From assembly GCA_963573385.1 (NCBI GenBank), contig CAUYLG010071260.1, positions 1 to 64,000 on the forward strand: 64,000 nt of DNA, read 5' to 3'. Shown here piece after piece: positions 45,826 through 64,000 of the stretch. The notes beneath the pieces were generated by a model. The model was given only the letters and a program-made list of their open reading frames with translations. It was not told where the DNA came from and ran no database searches. The DNA is from Cacajao melanocephalus. Lineage: Eukaryota > Chordata > Mammalia > Primates > Pitheciidae. The position numbers were made by a program, and so were the translations under genes. Each line of letters opens with the position of its first letter. Position 1 is the stretch's first letter.

Positions 45826-48528
45826 CAATAATCTCAAAACAAAAAGTTTAATTACAATACAACTGCTACCACCAGCCTTCTGTCTCCGCAGAACTGCTGT
45901 GACCATTCTTCCCCGCTGGAGAGTTGGCTGGGTTGGCCTGGCCACTTTGCTGTCCCAAGAAGCACAGGGAGGGAATCTGGCAGGCAAGCAGATGTGCCCC
46001 CTCCCCCGCCCCGGTCAAAGGCCTCAGAGGGCAGGCAGCACTTGATGCAGAACTCCCTTTTAGGTCACCTAGGGCAGCAGTTCCCCAGCGGCAGCACATC
46101 AAAGCCAGCTTGCAGCTGGTGATGAGAGGATGCCCAGCCCCACCTAAAATCAGTAGGACAGGCTGGGGCCTAAGCCCGGAATTTCTAACAAGTTTGTAGC
46201 TACTGCTGCTGCTGGACCAGGAGCTGGTCTCAAACTATAGTTTGAGAGCCTCAGTTCTAGGAAATGCAGAGAGCTGGAGAGATGGGGCATAGGCCAGGTA
46301 CAGGGAGGGGAGGAGCCCACAGCAGGCTCCTATGTCACATGGGCTTGGGGAATTCCACCCTTGATGCTTCTCTGCTGTGGACAGAGACCACAAAGATTTC
46401 CAGTTCCCTCTGAGCTTACTCTTCACTGCACAGGGGGATTTCCTGCCGACCCGAACTCATGCCTCTGGTGTCCTCTCTGAGGACAGTCTCTCTGGGAAGA
46501 CTCCCAGTCTCCAGGTCTGGTATCCTTGACCCTCTGCTCCTGACCATAGGGAAGCGTTCTGTGTTCTGTGTGTGCAGATCCTCCTCCCATCCCCTGGCTC
46601 TGATTCTGGGCTGAGAACAAGCCTGGAGCCTGGAACTCGGATCCCAGATCATGCAAGGCCCATGCCCACAAAGGGGCTTATCACCTGGGGCTTTCTTTGT
46701 ACACTAACTCCAGCTTGAAGCTAGGACCCCGTGACAGATGGACAAGGTCAGTCTAGAAGGTCACAAGGCTTTTTAGGGGTCAGATCACATCTTCCTCTAG
46801 ACATAGAGCTATAGAACTCACTACCCAGACCTTTCTTCCCCAAGTGTCCCAGAGCCGCTGCACCCCTAAGTCTCCTGGTTAACCTCCTGAGCCTTGTTCC
46901 ATGCCACCTCTCTGCCTGCCTAGTAAGGTAGGAGCAGGACCAGCGAGTGGACCCTGTGGCAGGCAACCCTTCTCAATAGGTCACAAATCAGGACTGTCTC
47001 CAAGGTTGAGGGGTCAGAATCCGGATCCAACCTAAGTGACAGTGGAGTCAAAGGGTGTCGAAGAAATGATGGCTCTGAAATGGGGCAGGAGCAGGGTCCT
47101 TGGTAGCAAAACGTAAGGTGCTCACATGTACAGGTACCCAGAAGTCCTGCCCCTCTATCTGTAAGGCCACAATACTAAACTGCCTCAGTGTGGGGCTAAG
47201 TCAAGATGCAGAGTTCATCAAAAAGTCCAGGAATAAGCAATGGCCCAGGCATGAGACATTTCAGTGAATGGCTGAAGGAACAACCTTAACCTGGCATCAG
47301 TTTACAATGTGTACGACGGGTATCTGGTGGCATCCTAGGCCTGAGGACACATGACCACCTTCATGTCATCAGCCCTTGAGAGCTCAATCCCAATCATCAG
47401 GATGCTCCGAAAACATCTTAGGCCTGTCCTTCAGAAATCTGCATTGGCAGCTGTCACCCACTTGTTCTCCTCATTTACACTTCCAGCTTGTTACTACCCC
47501 CTAGGCATGACAAAGGCTAGAGGTCAGTACCCCTGGAAGTTAAGGTTCCTTCACTTTTCCTGTTTCCACACTAAGCATCAAGGGATGCCCTCTGGTTCTA
47601 GCTTGTCAGAACTTGGTGGTGAGTCTGTGTCCATCCTATCCGTAATCACCACGGTCTCAGACCAAGTCACATGTTCTGTGTGTGTCCCTGTGAAATCTGT
47701 GATGACACAAATTAAAGACACCACCATGGATGTTCTGTAATACTGGAAAGACGGTACCCTAGGGAGAAGGGGAAGCAGAGCACTGCAGGGTAGAGGGTCC
47801 AGGGAATGGGGGAAGAGACAGGGTAGGTGGAGGGTTAAACAAGGCACGGTGGGGGGGGGGTGTCACGGTGAAGGACACCTGCCGGAACAGGGCACTAGGG
47901 AAGACAAGGTACCTCAGGGGAGCAGGGCATCCTCACGCCTGAGCTTCATTATGTCCAGTTTGGAAAGGGGTGTCCCCATCAAAACTGCCAGCTGGGGGCT
48001 AGCAGGTCAGCGTCGTTCAGCCCAGGAGCGGAACAGCTCCTCCGCCGGCTGGTGACTGCCTCGGCGGGCCCCCACATCGCCCTGCTGGTGGGCACGTAAG
48101 TGGGAGCAGAGGGGCGTATCATGAAGGTGAGACTGCCTGGCCCCAGAGCCAGGAACGATCAGGTTGGAGCGAAGGCCTGGCCAGCCTTCACCGCTCAGGA
48201 GAACCTCGAGGGCCGCTTACACCCCTCGGCCAGCCTCCAACAAAGACTCAGGGGAGGGCTGGACGACCCTGACGCCCACGGGGCCGAGCCTGACCAAGAC
48301 CACGACGCACGCGTGGCAGGTGCCGGCAGGTGGGCGGCAGAGCCTCCAGCCCCAGCCCGGCTGCGTACCCTACGGTGGCGCCGCAGCGGGACCGGCGCAC
48401 CCCGGGGGACCGGCTACACCTGCCCGCCCGCACCTGCCGGCCCGCACCTGCAGCACCTGCCCGCCCCCGCCGGCCCGCACCTGCCCGCGGGCGGCGTTGC
48501 CAGGGGCCACCCCCAGGGCCCCGCTCAC

Positions 48529-48690
48529 CTCCGCCCGGCCTGGCCCGGCCCCTCGCCGTGGCGGCCCCCGGCCCGCGCCGCTCCATGCGCTCAGCCCGCC
48601 CTCTGCGCCGCCCGCCGCCCCGGGGCCGCCGCCACCCGCGCCATCGCGCCGCCGCCCGCTCCGAGGGCACAATGGAGCCGCCGCCGCGCC
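48529..48690 (-). other. ZMIZ2: ZMIZ2 non-coding exon 1 (inferred)
   Basis: Minus-strand GGAG|GTGAGCGG at 48,529 is the best donor in the island, and no in-frame continuation to the ATG exon is needed. The start site is not defined by a TATA box. Boundaries are inferred from gene layout only. Confidence 0.5.
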
Positions 48691-48692
48691 GC

Positions 48693-48708
48693 TCATGCAT
48701 ATGCATGA
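48693..48708. promoter_or_regulatory. Perfect MORE (palindromic Oct factor element)
   Basis: TCATGCATATGCATGA is a 16-bp perfect palindrome with the POU-dimer MORE core ATGCATATGCAT at 48,695-48,706. It is an AT-rich island inside GC-rich promoter DNA, next to the inferred ZMIZ2 exon 1. Confidence 0.8.
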
Positions 48709-48948
48709 CGCCGCGCAGCCGGCCCCGCCTTCCAGGCCAGAGCAGCGGAGCCCCGAGCTGGCGCTCGGGGCGGGGGCGGCCGCGAGCGTGAGTGGCCCAA
48801 AGCGGCGGGGTGGGGCCAGGGCTGCAGGTGGCTGGGCGGGCAGGAGACGCAGCCTGACCACTACCTGCGCCCCCAGCCCCCTCCACACCTTTCCGAACGC
48901 GGCATCAGCGGAGACACCGCGCGCTTCCTGCTCTCAGTCCGCCGGGAG

Positions 48949-49088
48949 CGGGGCGGGGCCGGGTGGCGGAGGTGGGGCCAGGACCCCGGGGCGGGGCCGA
49001 GTGGGCGGTGGGGCCAATGTGCCGGGGCGGGGTCGTGAGGAGGAGGCGGAGCCAGAGAGCCTGGGCGGGGCCAGGGCTGGGGCGGGCC
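48949..49088. promoter_or_regulatory. Tandem GC-box array upstream of ZMIZ2
   Basis: CGGGGCGGGGCC-type Sp1 boxes at 48,949, 48,987, 49,023 and 49,061 (spacing 38, 36, 38), plus GGGGCGGGCC at 49,079. Intervening sequence is also related, so this is a 36-38-bp tandem repeat. A CCAAT lies at about 49,013. Confidence 0.8.
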
Positions 49089-49917
49089 CCGGCGGAGGAG
49101 GAAAGGAAGAGTAAGTCCTCGCCCTTCCCCCACCCGCCCCGCCCGCGCCGCCTCTGCCTCCTGGGAGTCCATTGCTGTGGCCCGGCGGGCGGGGACACGA
49201 CAGGGAGGCGGAGAGACCTGGAGTGCCACTTGTGGGAGGGGATCTCGTTAAGGGACTCGGGAAGCCTCTCGTTAAAGCAGAAAGTCAAACTTAACCGAAC
49301 AAGTTCGCATTCCTCACTGCTCAGTTCTCTCTCCAGCGGTTCTCCTCCTGGAAGAAGTCACTATTGAGCTAGTCTAGCCTGATGAAATAGCCTCTCTGAT
49401 CAGTCGCGACCTTTGAAATGCTATTGTCAGCCTTTAGGTTATTCTTGACATTTCCTACCGTAAGTTTGGGAGACCACATTCTCATAGCAAAGACTTGGAA
49501 AAACAAAACAAAACAACAAAAAAAAGGAAGACCACATTCTCTCTACTACCCATAATTAATTTTTCTTAATTGTGGTAAAGTACACATAACGTAAAACTTA
49601 CCATCTTAACTGTTTTCAAGTGTACAGTTCTGTTGCACTAAGTACATTCACATTCTTGTGCAACCACCATCCGTCTCCAGGACTTTTTCATCTTCTCAAA
49701 TGGAAATTCCATACCCGGTAAACACTAACTCCGCATTCTCTCCTCCTCCCAGCCCTTGGCATCCACCATTCTCCTTAGTCTGTAAATGAGGGTACTCTAA
49801 GGACCACGTGTAAGTGGAATCATACATTATTTGCCTTTTTGTGACCGTCTTATTTCAGTTAGCACAATGTCCTCATGTCCATCCATGTTGTGGCATATGT
49901 CAGAATTTCCTTCTTTC

Positions 49918-50309
49918 CTTTTTTTATTTTTTTTCTTTTTGAGACGTAGTCTCTCTCTGTCGCCAGGTTGGATTGCAGTGGCGCGATCTCGGCTCACGGC
50001 AACCTCTGCCTCCCAAGTTCAAGCGATTCCCTTGCCTCAGCCCCGAACCCCCCCCCCCCCCCCCCCACCCCCACCCCCCCACCCCCCCCCCCCCCCCACC
50101 CCCCCACCCCCCCCACCCCACCCCCCCACCCCCGTAGCTGGGATTACAGGCACGCGCTACCACACCTGGCTAATTGTTTTTGTATTTTATTAGAGATGGG
50201 GTTTCATCATGTTGGCCAGGATGGTCTCGATCTCCTGACCTCAAATGATCTGCCCACCTCGGCCTCCCAAAGTGCTGGGATTACAGGCGTGAGCCACGGT
50301 GCCCAGCCA
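49918..50309 (-). repeat. Alu with C-rich internal expansion
   Basis: Antisense Alu flanked by AATTTCCTTCTTTC at 49,904-49,917 and 50,310-50,323. Its middle holds a C/A-only tract (50,047-50,133) not found in the Alu consensus. Confidence 0.93.
50047..50133. repeat. Poly-C/(CA-interrupted) low-complexity tract
   Basis: About 87 nt made only of C with scattered single A; the complement has many runs of four or more G separated by single T. Confidence 0.9.
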
Positions 50310-50454
50310 AATTTCCTTCTTTCTTATGGCTGAATAATAATATTCCATTGTACGTATATTCCACATTTAGCTTACCCATTCATCCATTGATGGATATTCC
50401 ACAATTAATTTTTGACATTGTTGAAATTTTTTTCCCAAGGCCACCTCTGAACTC

Positions 50455-50640
50455 TGTGCTTTATTTCTTTCGGGAATCATTCGTCCATTGAACAAATATG
50501 GTAGGCCTGCTGCACAGCAGTCACTGGTCTAGGATCTGTGAACACTGGTTTGCCCCAGGGACCAGGACAGTAAGGCCCTTCCATCCTTACATCAAGCTTG
50601 TTAGAGGGGACAAACAGAAGGAAATGAGTTAACAGGTAAC
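50455..50640 (+). repeat. L2-like fragment
   Basis: TCATTCGTCCATTGAACAAA and CCTTCCATCCTTACATCAAG resemble diverged L2 3' sequence. Remaining DNA up to 51,040 is single copy with no gene seen. Confidence 0.5.
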
Positions 50641-51040
50641 AATGTGTCCCTCAGGAAGAGTGTTAGGAAGAAAACTAAAGCAGGACCAGAGAATGGGGAG
50701 GAAGTGATGAGGTATGGGATGAATTTTCTGGGGAGCTGGCCCTGAGGAAAAGACCTGAATAAAGGGGGAGGCAGGCACCAGGAGACCCTGACCATTCCTC
50801 TGTCTCGGAAGAGGCTGCATTTCTGGGGGCGGGGGTTGCAGGCAGGTTCATGGAGGATTCTGGAAGTGGCCACACCAAACATGCCACATGCCCCCAGGGC
50901 AGGCATCTCTGTTACCTCCTAACTGCTTCAACAACTCCTGCCCTGTGCCCCTGTGAGAGGCCACCTGGTGTCCACTCCTTTCTAGGGAACGTTTTCATTT
51001 TCTGCTATATGATGAATCGTTAAGAAAGTCTTCCTTCCTT

Positions 51041-51664
<624 letters not shown>

Positions 51665-51667
51665 GTC

Positions 51668-54166
<2,499 letters not shown>

Positions 54167-54197
54167 TTAAGCTTACAAGGTTAAAACAAAACAACAA

Positions 54198-54222
54198 AGT
54201 GTGTATGTGTGTGTGTGTGTGT
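54198..54222. repeat. (GT)n microsatellite
   Basis: Short GT run with one GTAT interruption. Confidence 0.85.
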
Positions 54223-54289
54223 AGACAGAAATAAAGAAACATGGCACAGTGTTTGTAGGGGCACTAAATCTAAACAGAAAAAAGGAAGG

Positions 54290-54940
<651 letters not shown>

Positions 54941-54988
54941 ATACGTTATTTGTAGAATCAGAGAAAAAAAAAAGCTATTTAAAAATCT

Positions 54989-55557
<569 letters not shown>

Positions 55558-55625
55558 CTAAAATAGTCTTCACGACTGCTTGTTTCATAGATGTATCATG
55601 ATTTACACTGTAGGCAATAGGGAAC

Positions 55626-56098
55626 TGTTATAACCGAGCGAGTTATAAGGAAAGCGCCACACTCTGAGTTTCATTTGAGAGTCCTTTATTACCAGCAACC
55701 GAGAGACGGCTAACGCTCAAAATTCTCTCGGCCCTGAAGAAGGGGCTTGATTACTTTTTATACCTTGCTTAGAGAAGGGGGATGGCAAAGTGGAATTTTA
55801 CAGAAGCAGAACAAGCAAGTTAGATAAGGAAGCTGGTAACCAGGAGGCAGGAGGTTCCCAGGATTGTTGGTTACCAAGGCGGGTAGCAGGGGGGACTTTC
55901 CATACAATCAATCACCAAGAAGGGTAGGTTATTCACAGTAGCAGGCAGACTCACAAGCAGGATGTAGTTACAACTGTTACAAGGTACTGGGTACAGCATG
56001 ACACAGCTGTGCACCTGAAGGAGAAATGGCAGGGAGGGAGAGGCTAAGATGGAGTCTGTCAGGCTTACATCTAAGATGGAGTCTGTTAGGCTATCACA
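55626..56098 (-). mobile_element. Solo LTR of an endogenous retrovirus
   Basis: On the minus strand it runs TGTGATAGCC to CGGTTATAACA (TG/CA ends), 473 bp. A TATAAAAAG box lies at about 55,763-55,755 and an AATAAA signal at about 55,692-55,687, correctly ordered as U3-R-U5. Several CpGs survive in R/U5 (GAGCGTTAGCCGTC, CTCGCTCGG). Flanks GAAC and GAAA could be a 4-bp target duplication with one mismatch. No internal viral genes are present. Gammaretrovirus-like by size and layout; family not named. Confidence 0.8.
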
Positions 56099-56347
56099 GA
56101 AAAACAACAACAAAAAATCAAGCAGAGTGGAATGGGCTTGTTGCATGTTAAGGAGATGAATCTGAGAGGTGAGTATGGGACCCATGGGACTGAGGGGGAC
56201 CAAAGGCAGGAGCTATTGTTAAATGCATAAAGTGAGCAGGCTGCTGAATGGGGCAGAGTTCAGTGAAGTGCGTGGAGACCATTGTTTTGGAGTAAGCGCC
56301 TGCACTAGGCCCCAGCGGACCAGACCAAATAAGAGTAGAAATCACTT

Positions 56348-56631
<284 letters not shown>

Positions 56632-56639
56632 TCACTCAT

Positions 56640-56943
56640 GCTAGGTACCATGTCGCCCAGCTGAACTTTGAAACAGGCCAATTTTCCAAAAAACAGGAAA
56701 TACACAGCAACCAATCAGAAGGGTCCCTGTTTTCCAGAGCTGAGCTGGCTTGACAAGAAAGTTCCCTTTGTTTTAACTCTATAAAGTAATCTAAAATGAC
56801 CCACCCCCTTTTTGTTCTCTGTTTTTTTCTTCAGCCCTTTTCAACAAAACCAACCACCTCTGCTCCTTTCATTCGAGTGTCTTCTCTAAATCCTTAGATG
56901 AGATGCTGCCCAATACATGAACCACTAATAAAAACCGCTTTGA
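56640..56943 (+). repeat. Possible old LTR or other repeat
   Basis: Contains ACCAATCAGA, a TATAAAG-like motif and ACTAATAAAAACCGCTTTG, reminiscent of an LTR 3' part. Family not recognised. Confidence 0.3.
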
Positions 56944-58017
<1,074 letters not shown>

Positions 58018-58028
58018 ATAATAAATAA

Positions 58029-60192
<2,164 letters not shown>

Positions 60193-60329
60193 AGGACCTC
60201 TGATCTTCTGCACCCACTGCTTAGCCGCATCCAAGCACTTTGTAGCACCCAATCACTGCTGCCCTCGCCCCAGCCCTTGCCAGCTCTCTCTTTTTGCTCT
60301 CTCTCTCTCTCTTATTATAATACTAATTA

Positions 60330-60620
60330 TTATTATTTTGAGACAGGGTGTCTTTGTAGCCCAAGCTGGAGTGCAGTGGCATGAACACAGCCCTCTGCAG
60401 CCTCAATCTCCCTGGCTGAAGTGATCCTCTCACCTTAGCCTTCAAAATAGCTGGGACTACAGATACATGCCACCACGCCCAGCTAATTTTTGTACTTTTC
60501 ATGGAGTCAGGGTCTCCCTATGTGTTTCCAGGCTGGTCTCAAACTCCTGGGCTCAAGTGATCTTCCCATCTCTGCTTCCCAGAGTGCTAGAATTATAGGT
60601 GTGAGCCACTACGCTCAGTC
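60330..60620 (-). repeat. Alu, old subfamily
   Basis: Diverged dimer; preceded by a (CT)n run at about 60,296-60,312. Confidence 0.87.
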
Positions 60621-60681
60621 TCTTTTTGCTCTTAGTAACAGCTTAACTGAGCTCTCAATTCACATTTATACAGTTCACCTG

Positions 60682-60999
<318 letters not shown>

Positions 61000-61172
61000 C
61001 TATATAAAGTATGCTGATAGTATTATACATATGAACATAGTCAATTTTAGAGCATTTTAATCACTGCCAGAAGAGATCCCATATCCATTAGAAGTCATTC
61101 CCCATTACCTCCTACCCAGTCCCTGGCAACCGATAATCTATTTTCTATTCCCATGGCTTGCCTATTCTGTAC

Positions 61173-61176
<4 letters not shown>

Positions 61177-61211
<35 letters not shown>
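61177..61211. repeat. (AT)n microsatellite
   Basis: About 17 AT units inside the L1 fragment. Confidence 0.95.
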
Positions 61212-61213
<2 letters not shown>

Positions 61214-61802
61214 AATCATATAATATGTGATCTTTTGTTTCTGGCTTCTTTCACTGAGCATAATGCTCTCACGGTTTATCCATGTTGTAGTATGTACCAG
61301 TGCTGCATGCCTTTCTATTGCTGGATAATATTCCATGATAGGGATATACTACATTCTGTTTATCTGTTCATGAGTCGATGGACATTTTGGTTACTTCAGG
61401 TTTTTGGCTATCGTGGATAATGTTGCTGTGAACGCTCAGGTAGAAGTCTCTTTGTGGAGATGCATTCACTTCTCTGGGTACATACTTGTAAGTGGAATTA
61501 ATGGGTTTAATGGTAACTCTACGTTTAACCTCAAAGAAACTACCAGATGACTTTCCTCTTCTCCAAAGCAGCTGTACTATTTGACATTCCCACCAGCAGT
61601 GTATGAGGGTTCCAGCTTCTCTACATCCTGTGTCTTTTTATTAGTCATTCTAGTAGGTGTGACGTGGCATCTCCTCATTGTGGTTTTCGTTGGCATTTCC
61701 CTAATGACTCATCATGTTGAGAATCTCTTCACATACTTTCTGCCATTTGTATACCTTCCTTGGAGAAATGACTATTCAAATCCTTTATCTGTTTTTAATT
61801 GA

Positions 61803-61931
61803 TTTCTTTTCAAGGAGATGAGTGTCTCCCAGTGTTGCCTAGGCTGGTCTCTAACACCTGGGCTCCAGTGATCCTCCTGCCTCAGCCTCCTGAGTGGCTG
61901 GGACAAGAGACCCATGCCACTGCTCCCAGCT
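61803..61931 (-). repeat. Alu fragment
   Basis: Partial antisense element with an internal deletion, inserted in L1. Confidence 0.8.
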
Positions 61932-62024
61932 TGGAATTCTCTGTGTATTCTAGACACAAGTCCCTTATCAGATACATAATTTGTAAACGTTTTCTCCTAT
62001 TCTGTAGACTGTCCTTTCACTTTC

Positions 62025-62815
<791 letters not shown>

Positions 62816-63109
62816 GTTCTTTCACTTTCTTGATGGTGACTAAACTTAAATTAAAAAGTTACAATTTTAATTTTCATGAAGTACACTTTATTGTTTCTTT
62901 TATTGCTTGTGCTTTTAGTGTTATATGTAAAAAACTATGGCCTAATCCAAGGTCACAAAGATTTATACCTACGTTTTCTTTTAAGAGTTTTATAGTTTTA
63001 GCTCTTACATTTCGGTCTTTCATGCATTTGAGTTAATTTTTGTATATAGTGTAAGGTGTGGGTTCAACGTTATTCTTTTGCATGTAGATATTCTGTTGTC
63101 CCAGCATGA

Positions 63110-63384
63110 TTTCCGCTTCCTTCCTCCCTCCCTCCATCTCTCTCTCTCTCTTTCTTTTTCTCTTCTTCCTACTTTCCTTCCTTCCTTCTTTTCTTTCTTT
63201 CTCTTTCTTTTCTTTCCTTCCTTCCTTTCTTTCTCTTTCTTTCTCTCCTTCCTTCCTTTCTTGCTTCCTTCCTTTCTTCTTTCTTTCTTTCTCTTTCTCT
63301 CTCTCTCCCCCTTCCCTCCCCTCTCCCTCCCCCTCCCCTTCTCCCTCTCTGTCTTTCTTTCTTCTTTTTTTTTCCTTTTCCTTC
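63110..63384. repeat. Long polypyrimidine tract (CTTT/CCTT)n
   Basis: About 275 nt almost entirely C/T on the plus strand. Open frames across it encode only S/F/L/P or K/R/E low-complexity strings. Confidence 0.95.
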
Positions 63385-63657
63385 TCTTTCTTGTCTTGCT
63401 CTGTTGCCCAGGCTGGAAGTCAGTGGCGTGATCTCTGCTCACTACAACTTCCGCCTCCCAGGTTCAAGTGATCCTCCTGCCTCAACCTCCCAAGTAGCTA
63501 GAGGCATGAGCCATGGTGCCCGCCTAGTTTTTGTATTTTTAGTAGACACGGGGTTTTACCATGTTGATCAGGCTGGTCTCGAACTCCTGACCTCATGATC
63601 CGCCCGCCTTGGCCTCCCAAAGTACTGGGATTACAGGCATGAGCCACCACACCTGGT
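63385..63657 (-). repeat. Alu
   Basis: Antisense dimer with a deletion after CAAGTAGCTAG; the polypyrimidine tract grew from its T-rich end. Confidence 0.9.
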
Positions 63658-63774
63658 CTGTGTTAGGACTTTGAATTCTATTCCATTGATTTATGTATCT
63701 CTCTTTATGACAGTACTTTACTGATCTAATTAATTACTGTAGCTTTGTAGAGATGGGGTTTCACCATATTGGGG

Positions 63775-63900
63775 CCCAGGTTCCATGGTTCACACCTATA
63801 ATCCCAGTGCTGTAGGAGACTGAAGCCTGAGGATCCCTTGAGGCCAGGAGTTCAAGACAAGCCTGGACAACTCATCTAGACCCTGTCTATACAAAAGGAA
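63775..63900 (+). repeat. Alu left monomer
   Basis: Starts CCAGGTTCCATGGTTCACAC. A 26-nt antisense Alu scrap (63,747-63,773) precedes it. Confidence 0.8.
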
Positions 63901-63902
63901 AT

Positions 63903-64000
63903 TTTTTATTTTTTAAGACAAAGTTTCACTCTTGTCGCCCAGGATGGAGTGCAGTGGCACAATCTCAGCTCACTGCAACCTCTGCCTCCTGGGTTCAAGT
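63903..64000 (-). repeat. Alu, cut by window end
   Basis: T-rich head plus the first about 80 nt of an antisense element. Confidence 0.9.

Larger units (their letters stand above)
48250..49230. promoter_or_regulatory. ZMIZ2: CpG island of ZMIZ2
   Basis: Very CpG-dense and GC-rich, dropping to AT-rich L1 sequence after 49.3 kb. Long open frames on both strands are composition artefacts. Confidence 0.88.
49550..50440 (-). mobile_element. L1 antisense fragment split by an Alu
   Basis: Antisense L1 3' text at 49,550-49,917 (GTGTACAGTTCTGTTGCACT, AAGTGGAATCATACATTATT) resumes at 50,310 (AATAATATTCCATTGTACGT). The break is an Alu with a 14-bp target duplication. Confidence 0.85.

Noticed and set aside
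48100..49367. Frames up to 316 codons in the ZMIZ2 CpG island
   Set aside because: High GC, P/R/A/G-rich, several phases at once, no homology or splice support.
49861..50333. Proline-rich coding region over the C tract
   Set aside because: It is an antisense Alu with a low-complexity expansion.
63078..63471. Open frames of about 120-140 codons on both strands
   Set aside because: They translate a polypyrimidine microsatellite into S/F/L or K/R/E strings; no protein family.

Overview
The window is nuclear DNA from an anthropoid primate. It is saturated with dimeric Alu elements (about 70, close to a third of the sequence), carries old L1, L2, MIR and Tigger debris, and holds two recognisable vertebrate genes, both on the minus strand: PPIA (cyclophilin A) and ZMIZ2 (ZIMP7). 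In human these two genes are neighbours on chromosome 7p13 in the same relative order, so the window is the reverse orientation of that locus. Several coding and 3'UTR differences from the human PPIA sequence as I remember it suggest a non-human primate, but I cannot name the species.

Layout. Positions 1-4,260 hold PPIA on the minus strand: five coding exons, with the 3'UTR cut by the window edge and a TATA-containing promoter in a CpG island at about 3.6-4.87 kb. Positions 4.9-29.2 kb are intergenic: clusters of Alus, antisense L1 fragments, one LTR with target-site duplication, a MER2/Tigger remnant, and stretches of single-copy DNA in which I see no gene. Positions 29.25-48.7 kb hold ZMIZ2 on the minus strand. 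Eighteen coding exons reconstruct a 920-residue reading frame with an alanine/threonine tract, proline-rich regions, the SP-RING (MIZ) zinc finger and a C-terminal acidic tail. A long intron 1 (41.3-48.5 kb) leads to a non-coding first exon in a strong CpG island. Positions 49-64 kb are intergenic upstream DNA with an L1 split by a C-rich expanded Alu, a complete-looking solo LTR, an RPL29 processed pseudogene, polypyrimidine tracts and an L1 broken up by Alus.

Function. PPIA makes the abundant cytosolic peptidyl-prolyl isomerase that binds cyclosporin. ZMIZ2 makes a nuclear PIAS-like transcriptional coactivator. They are independent genes, each with its own CpG-island promoter.

The most interesting observations are: a predicted one-codon-early stop plus two substitutions in cyclophilin A; a perfect Oct-factor MORE palindrome at the ZMIZ2 promoter; a roughly 37-bp tandem array of GC boxes just upstream of it; a degenerate minisatellite in a ZMIZ2 intron; and an 87-nt C/A-only expansion inside an Alu. 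I found no evidence for an undescribed gene system; the novelty here lies in small regulatory and repeat structures.
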